From NCBI RefSeq assembly GCF_003814705.1, contig NZ_RKRA01000001.1, positions 930,001 through 994,000 of the forward strand: 64,000 nucleotides of DNA, given 5' to 3'. Below the pieces are notes generated by a model. The model had not been told where the DNA came from. It made no database searches and saw nothing but the letters and a program-made list of their open reading frames with translations. Made by a program: the position numbers and the translations under genes. The number at the start of each line of letters is the position of its first letter. Position 1 is the stretch's first letter. Below, one piece after another: positions 59,249 through 64,000 of the stretch. Origin of the DNA: Georgenia muralis (GTDB lineage: Bacteria; Actinomycetota; Actinomycetes; Actinomycetales; Actinomycetaceae).

Positions 59249-59727
59249 CCACCGACCTCCCCGAGCTCCCGCCCGAGGACGCCGACCTGCTCGAGCTGCT
59301 CCGCGCGGAGTGGGAGCGCCGCGACCCGCCGGCGCAGGACCTCGCCGACCGGGTGATCCTCGCGCTCGCCCTGACCGACCTCGACGCCGAGCTCGCCCGG
59401 CTCGAGGCGGAGGTCGACCTGCCGGTCGGGGCGCGGGCGGCCGAGCCGACCCGCAGCCTCACCTTCACCAGCGAGCACGCCAGCGTCATGGTGACCCTCA
59501 CGCCCCGCACGGCGGGCCGGTTCCGTCTGGACGGCTGGGTGGCGCCGGCGTTCGCGGGGCAGGTGGAGCTGCGCCGCGCCGGCGACGGCGACGACCGCGC
59601 CGCGGTGGACGACGACGGCCGGTTCGTCCTGGACGACGTCGCCGCCGGGCTCGTCCAGCTCGTCTACGTCCCCGCGCCGGGCGGCGACCTCGTGCGCCCG
59701 GTGGCCGCGCCGCCCGTGCAGCTGTAG
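59245..59727 (+). CDS. Small conserved-context protein of the CHAT operon
   Basis: A 160-residue protein. The N-terminal 55 residues are acidic helical (LPPEDADLLELLRAEWERRD, LDAELARLEAEVDLP); the rest looks like a beta-sandwich (RFRLDGWVAPAFAGQVELRR, GRFVLDDVAAGLVQLVYVP). By position between a sigma factor and a protease pair it may be an anti-sigma or a protease substrate. No family recognised. Confidence 0.65.
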   Translation: MTTDLPELPPEDADLLELLRAEWERRDPPAQDLADRVILALALTDLDAELARLEAEVDLPVGARAAEPTRSLTFTSEHASVMVTLTPRTAGRFRLDGWVAPAFAGQVELRRAGDGDDRAAVDDDGRFVLDDVAAGLVQLVYVPAPGGDLVRPVAAPPVQL

Positions 59728-59776
59728 CCCCGGCAACCCGGCCCGGGACGCCCCCCGGCTGTGCCACAGTGGGCGG

Positions 59777-62341
59777 GTGCCCGCCGACCCGGCCCTGCTG
59801 TGGGAGCGCGCCGTCACCGCGAGCGAGCGCGGGCGCCCGGTGGCGGCCGTCCGGCTCCTCGAGCGTGCACTGACCCAGGACCCCTCGCCCGACCTGCGGG
59901 TCCGCATCCTCATCAGTCTCGCGCACGCCCGCGCGGAGTCCGCCGGGGTCGGCGAGGGCCTCACCGAGCTCGACCGGGCCGCGCCGGGACCGAGCTCCGG
60001 GGCGTCCGCCCTCGTGCTCGGGCTCTGGTACGGCCAGCGCGGGCTCCTCCTGCTGCGGGCGGGACGCCTCGCGGAGGCGGCGGTGGACCTCGACCACGCC
60101 GCCGAGCTCATCGGCCCCGGCAGCCCGGTCGACCTCGCCCGCGTCCTGCTCAACCGGGGCGTCCTGGCCATGGGCGCGGCCGACCTCGAGCGGGCCGAGG
60201 CCGACTTCGGCCGCTGCCTGGCCGTCGCAGAGGGCGCCGGGCTCCACGTGCACGCCGCCAAGGCCGGCGCCAACCTCGCCTACCTCGCGCACCTGCGCGG
60301 CGACGTCCCACGGGCGCTGCGGCTCCTCGACGACGCCACCCCGGCGCTGGCCGCCGAGTCGCCCGTGCTCGGTGCGGTCGCCGCCCTCGACCGTGCGCGG
60401 GCCCTCGCCGCCGCCGGCCTGCTCACCGAGTCGGCGGCGGCGCTCGACGCGGCGATCCCCGTCCTGGGCCGGGCCCGGCTCGTCCAGGACCAGGCCGAGG
60501 CCGAGCTCACCGCCGCCGAGGTCGCCCGGCTGCACGACGACGTCCGCCGTGCGCGCCGGCTCGCCGCCCGCGCGCAGGCCAGGTTCGCCCGGCGCGGCGC
60601 CAGCGGCTGGGCGGCGGTCGCGGGCCTGGAGGTGCTGCGCGCCGACCTCGCCGCACTCCCGGGACGCCGGGCGGTCGCGCGCGCGGAGCGGGCCGCCGAC
60701 GGCGCCGCAGCCCTGGAGCGCCGGCTCGCCGACCTCGGGCTCACCGAGGAGGGACGGACCGCCCGCCTGCTGCGCGTCCAGGCCCTGCTCGCCGCCGGGC
60801 GCACCGCGGAGGCGACGAGCGCCGCCGGCGGCTGGGCCGCCGTCACCGACCGGTCCCGCCTCGCCACGAGGATGCTGGCCCACGAGACCCGGGCGAACCT
60901 CGCCGCCGCCACGGGCCGGTCCGCCGTCGCCCAGCGGCTCCGGGCCGCCGGCCTGCGCGACCTCGCCACCTTCCAGTCACGTCTGGGCAGCCTCGACCTG
61001 GCCACCGCCGCCACCGCCGTCGGTGCGGACCTGGCCCGCGCGGGGCTCGCGGAGGCGCTGCGCAGCGGGCGCACCACGGCGGTCCTTGCGTGGTCGGAAC
61101 GGGTGCGGGCCACGTCCTCCCGGCTGCCCCCGGTCCGCGGGTCGGCCGACCCCGCGGTCGTCGCGGCCCTCGCGCGGCTGCGCATCCTGCGCGAGACCGA
61201 GCGGTCCGAGCGCCTCGCGGGCGCGCCTCACGACCCCCGCCGCGCCGCGGCCATCCGCGACCTCCAGCAGGAGGTCACCCGGCTCACCTGGCACCACCGG
61301 GCCCCCGACCGGGCGGTCCGCGCCACCTCGCTCGAGGACGTCCGCGCCGTGCTGGCCGACGCCACGCTCGTCTCGCTGGTGATCACCGACGGCGTCGTCC
61401 GCGCGCTGACCGTGACCGGCTCCCGGGCCCGGCTGGTCCCCGTCGCCGCGGCGTCCGACGTGCGCGAGACGGTGCTCCGGGTGCGCGCGGACCTGGACGT
61501 GCTCGCCGGCCGCCTGCCCGCCCGGATGCGGGGGACCGTGCTGTCCTCGTTGCGCCGGGGCCTGGGCTCGCTCGACGCCCTCACGGCGGGCGCCGCGGGC
61601 GGTGACGGCCCGGTCGTCGTCGTCCCGGCGGGCCTGAGCGCCCAGGTGCCGTGGCCGATGCTGCCGTCCCTCACGGGCCGGGCGGTGAGCGTGGTGCCGT
61701 CGGCCACCTGGTGGGTCGACCGGGTCACCGGCCCCGGTGCGACCGTCGGGGCCGGCACCGGGGTGGGGGGCACCGCCGGGGTCCGGGGCACCGCGGCCGG
61801 CGACCGGGTCCAGGGCGCCGAGGTGTTCGTCGCCGGGCCCGACGTGCCGCGGGGTGCGGCGGAGGTGACGGCGAGCGCCGGGCCGGGTGCCACGGTGCTC
61901 ACCGGCTCAGCGGCGACGACCCGGCAGGTGCTCGCCGCGATGGAGGGCGCGGCCGTGCTCCACGTCGCCGCCCACGGCAGCCACGAGGCGGACAACCCCC
62001 TCTTCTCCTCCCTCGTCCTCACCGACGGCGCCCTGTTCGGTCACGACCTGGAGTCGGTCGCCGCGCTCCCGCGCCACGTGGTCCTCTCCGCGTGCGAGAC
62101 GGGACTGGCCAGCATCCGCACCGGCGACGAGGCGCTGGGGATGACCGCCGCGTTCCTCCACGGCGGCGCCCGGACGGTGGTGGGGTCGGTGGGACGGGTC
62201 GGCGACGAGGTGGCCGAGCAGGTCGCCGTCGCCCACCACCGCGGTGTGCGCTCCGGGCTCCCGCCTGCGGCCGCCCTGGCCGCCGCGTTGGGAGAGGCCG
62301 ACGACGTCGCCCCGCTCGTGTGCTTCGGCGCGGGCTGGTGA
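59777..62341 (+). CDS. TPR-CHAT protein (caspase-like protease)
   Basis: An 854-residue protein. Residues about 1-480 hold many TPR-like helix pairs (for example LLRAGRLAEAAVDLDHAAEL, DLERAEADFGRCLAVAEGAG). The C-terminal CHAT domain (about 540-854) has His733 (VLHVAAHGSHEADNPL) and Cys773 (VVLSACETG), the catalytic dyad of caspase-like peptidases. GTG 59777 is 49 bases after the small protein gene. TPR-CHAT proteases act in stress- or phage-triggered cleavage pathways, some coupled to sigma factors; the role here is inference. Confidence 0.9.
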   Translation: MPADPALLWERAVTASERGRPVAAVRLLERALTQDPSPDLRVRILISLAHARAESAGVGEGLTELDRAAPGPSSGASALVLGLWYGQRGLLLLRAGRLAEAAVDLDHAAELIGPGSPVDLARVLLNRGVLAMGAADLERAEADFGRCLAVAEGAGLHVHAAKAGANLAYLAHLRGDVPRALRLLDDATPALAAESPVLGAVAALDRARALAAAGLLTESAAALDAAIPVLGRARLVQDQAEAELTAAEVARLHDDVRRARRLAARAQARFARRGASGWAAVAGLEVLRADLAALPGRRAVARAERAADGAAALERRLADLGLTEEGRTARLLRVQALLAAGRTAEATSAAGGWAAVTDRSRLATRMLAHETRANLAAATGRSAVAQRLRAAGLRDLATFQSRLGSLDLATAATAVGADLARAGLAEALRSGRTTAVLAWSERVRATSSRLPPVRGSADPAVVAALARLRILRETERSERLAGAPHDPRRAAAIRDLQQEVTRLTWHHRAPDRAVRATSLEDVRAVLADATLVSLVITDGVVRALTVTGSRARLVPVAAASDVRETVLRVRADLDVLAGRLPARMRGTVLSSLRRGLGSLDALTAGAAGGDGPVVVVPAGLSAQVPWPMLPSLTGRAVSVVPSATWWVDRVTGPGATVGAGTGVGGTAGVRGTAAGDRVQGAEVFVAGPDVPRGAAEVTASAGPGATVLTGSAATTRQVLAAMEGAAVLHVAAHGSHEADNPLFSSLVLTDGALFGHDLESVAALPRHVVLSACETGLASIRTGDEALGMTAAFLHGGARTVVGSVGRVGDEVAEQVAVAHHRGVRSGLPPAAALAAALGEADDVAPLVCFGAGW

Positions 62342-62368
62342 CCTGGCCTCGCGCGGCTGCAGAGCCCC

Positions 62369-63106
62369 TCAGGGGCGTCCGGCCATGGCGATGAGCCGGG
62401 CTGCCCGGCGCAGCTCGTGGCGGTGGCCGAGCACGCTGCCGGCGCGCGCGGCCGGGACGGAGACCGCGACCGCCGCGGAGATCCCCGGCGCCGGCACAGG
62501 TGCGGCCAGGCACACCGTCCCGAGGGAGTACTCCTCCCGGTCGACCGCCAGGTCGGTGGTGGCGGCGAGCTGGTGCATGAGGACCTTCCGGCTCGTCACG
62601 GTGCGCGGGGTCAGGTCGGCGAGCGGGTGGCTCTCGACGTAGTCGCGGCGCTCGTCCTCCGGGAGCGTCGCGAGCACCGCCTTGCCCAGGGCCGTCGCGT
62701 GGGCGGCGTCGTGGAAGCCCACCCACAGGTCGGTGCGCGGCGCGGCCGGAGAGTCCACGATGTCGACGAGACGGATCTCGCCGTCGTCGAGGACGGAGAG
62801 GTAGGCCGCGGCCCCGAGCTCGACGTGGAGCTGCTGGAGGATCTGGTGGGTGCGCTGGGGCGGGACGGGCGTGTGGCGCGCGCCGGCGAGCGCGTCCACG
62901 TGGTCACCGAGCACGTAGCCCTCGTCGGTGCGCAGCAGGTACCCCTCGTGGACGAGCGTGCGCAGGAGGTGGTACGCCGTGGCCACCGGCAGCCCGGTGG
63001 CGTGGGCGAGACGCTTCGCGGGCACGGGGCCGTCGGCTGCCGCCACCGCGTCGAGGAGGCTCAGTGCGCGCACCACCGAGTTGATGAGCGTCGGCTGCGG
63101 TGCCAT
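62369..63106 (-). CDS. IclR family transcriptional regulator
   Basis: A 245-residue protein with a winged HTH (about 8-70, SVVRALSLLDAVAAADGPVP, THAT-like GLPVATAYHLLRTL) and the IclR effector domain (VGFHDAAHATALGKAVLATL). The metabolite is unknown. It is convergent with the CHAT operon, with 27 bases between, and follows the gene at 63550 on the same strand. Confidence 0.9.
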   Translation of the reverse strand: MAPQPTLINSVVRALSLLDAVAAADGPVPAKRLAHATGLPVATAYHLLRTLVHEGYLLRTDEGYVLGDHVDALAGARHTPVPPQRTHQILQQLHVELGAAAYLSVLDDGEIRLVDIVDSPAAPRTDLWVGFHDAAHATALGKAVLATLPEDERRDYVESHPLADLTPRTVTSRKVLMHQLAATTDLAVDREEYSLGTVCLAAPVPAPGISAAVAVSVPAARAGSVLGHRHELRRAARLIAMAGRP

Positions 63107-63172
63107 GGGGCCTCCCGCGGCCAGGGTAGGCGCCCTGCTCCGGCGTGGGTAGAGCAGGGCGGCCCGGCCCCG

Positions 63173-63550
63173 TCAGGCGACCGCCGGTCGCTTGGACCGG
63201 GCCGCCGGCCGCCTGGCCGTGGCCGCGTCCCAGGCGTTCGTCAGGGCCTCGTACTGGGCCTCGCTCAAGGACTCGGGGAACGCCGTGGCCATCACCTTCC
63301 AGCGGAAGGCCATGCGCACGTCCGGAGGCAGGTCGTGCCGTGCCGAGCGTGCGGCGTCGTCGGCGGCCGCCATCTCCGCCCCGTGGCCGCCGGTGACGAG
63401 GATGCGCCGGCCGGAGTCGAACGCCTTGACGTAGCTGGCGCCGAGGCGGTGACGGCTCGTGGTCTGGGCGGTGCGGATGGTCTCGATCTGCTCCTCGGTG
63501 AGCTCGTCGAGCTGGGTGATCAGCTTGTGCAGGGTGCGGTCGAAGGTCAT
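63173..63550 (-). CDS. Hypothetical protein
   Basis: A 125-residue basic protein, mostly helical, with LITQLDELTEEQIETIRTAQ, LPPDVRMAFRWKVMATAFPE and a Lys/Arg/Ala tail. ATG 63550 has GGAG seven bases upstream. No known family. A short basic open frame upstream overlaps its start but is not convincing. Confidence 0.55.
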   Translation of the reverse strand: MTFDRTLHKLITQLDELTEEQIETIRTAQTTSRHRLGASYVKAFDSGRRILVTGGHGAEMAAADDAARSARHDLPPDVRMAFRWKVMATAFPESLSEAQYEALTNAWDAATARRPAARSKRPAVA

Positions 63551-64000
63551 GTCGTGCTCCTGTTCCGCTCGTGGCGGCGGGTGGACTGCGGTGCGGCGTC
63601 GTTGCCGGGCCGGGTGGAGTGGCGCAGGGGGCGTCTTCCACCTGCGATGTCATCGGGGTCAGGGACGACGACGGGGGTCACCGTCGGTGGCGACCCCGGC
63701 TTGCTGTCGGAGTGATCACTCGCCGGGCGGCCGATGCGCTCGGCTCGCCCTTCTGCGAGTGCTGCCCGGCGGCGCACCGGCGCAGCCGGTGTGGGCGCCC
63801 GTCGTACGAACGTCGGCGTTCGAGACCGTGGTGGACGACATCGACCCTCCCTCCGGCGCGCGACAGCGAGACCCGTTGTCTGTGACCCCATGGTAGGAGC
63901 GTCCGACGGCGGTCCACAAGGGCTGTGGCCCTCCCCTGTCCGGGGGACGCTGGACGTGTGTCCGCCGTCCAGGGCCGGCCGGGTTACCGCCGTCCGGCGG
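63551..64000. other. Gene-free right end with several inverted repeats
   Basis: No gene is supported in the last 450 bases. Besides the hairpin at 63611 there are GGGGTC/GACCCC (63674-63679 with 63692-63697), CGAACG-TCGG-CGTTCG (63807-63822) and CCACA/TGTGG (63921-63935). Open frames here are very basic and Pro/Arg-rich and look like chance frames. Confidence 0.45.
63611..63644. other. Fifth copy of the CGCAGGGG-loop hairpin
   Basis: CGGGTGGA (63611-63618) pairs with TCCACCTG (63637-63644), with one G-U, around a loop that contains GGCGCAGGGGGCG (63621-63633). The loop is the same as in the array at 52392-52625 although the stem is different. Confidence 0.55.

Noticed and set aside
56952-62341. 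Type III-E CRISPR-Cas (Craspase) locus
   Set aside because: TPR-CHAT and sigma factor are present, but no Cas7-11 effector, repeats or Csx30/31-like genes are visible; only the logic may be shared.
63807-63822. LexA (SOS) box
   Set aside because: GAAC and GTTC are six bases apart, whereas the actinobacterial LexA box has four.
63547-63891. 114-codon minus-strand gene overlapping the start at 63550
   Set aside because: Basic, Pro/Arg-rich translation without domains and no clear ribosome site; the overlap is probably chance.

Overview
The window is very GC-rich DNA with dense, often 4-base-overlapping genes, many GTG starts, TANNNT-type -10 elements and actinobacterial families (LCP proteins, DUF4012, SipW-type alternate signal peptides). 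This fits an actinobacterium, probably of the Micrococcales (Cellulomonas/Georgenia-like). That placement is inference; no rRNA or other marker gene is present. I saw no tRNA, rRNA, CRISPR array, insertion sequence or prophage.

Layout. 1-8239: envelope genes, all on the minus strand: a partial membrane protein, a pair of CNNM/CorC proteins, an AI-2E-family permease, a lipoprotein, a small secreted protein and a DUF4012 protein. 8451-36930: a large surface-polysaccharide locus with an LCP ligase, an undecaprenyl-phosphate sugar-1-P transferase, about fourteen glycosyltransferase genes (two of them fusions), an acyltransferase, two pyruvyltransferase-like and two GT11-like paralogues, an ABC exporter, an O-antigen ligase/polymerase-like protein and a Wzz/BY-kinase. 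Its likely partner phosphatase (LMW-PTP) is at 49812. 36941-40944: a five-gene coupled cassette of a Tat-exported Cys-rich protein, an HprK-like ATPase, a nucleotidyltransferase, a PqqD protein and an anchored BNR-like protein.

41212-48366: an OmpR-type regulator, a SipW-type signal peptidase fused to an Hpt domain, two alternate-signal exported proteins, a degenerate GGDEF protein and a PAS histidine kinase. These look like one signalling/secretion unit. 48427-53776: an MFS transporter, the LMW-PTP, a low-complexity secreted protein, a small protein, an array of four hairpins sharing the loop CGCAGGGG, a second (His-less) Hpt-like protein and small membrane proteins. 54031-56350: E1-alpha, E1-beta and a lone lipoyl-domain protein. 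56952-62341: an operon of S8 protease, sigma factor, small protein and TPR-CHAT protease behind a palindrome-laden promoter. 62369-63550: an IclR regulator and a hypothetical protein; the last 450 bases hold hairpins but no gene I can support.

The most unusual things are the conserved-loop hairpin array (52392-52625, with a fifth copy at 63611), the CHAT/S8/sigma module with its three-way-junction-like leader DNA, the signal peptidase-Hpt fusion, the PqqD/HprK-like/Tat-substrate cassette, and a repeated box (core CGCCTCACCC) that may tie the polysaccharide locus to the two-component genes.
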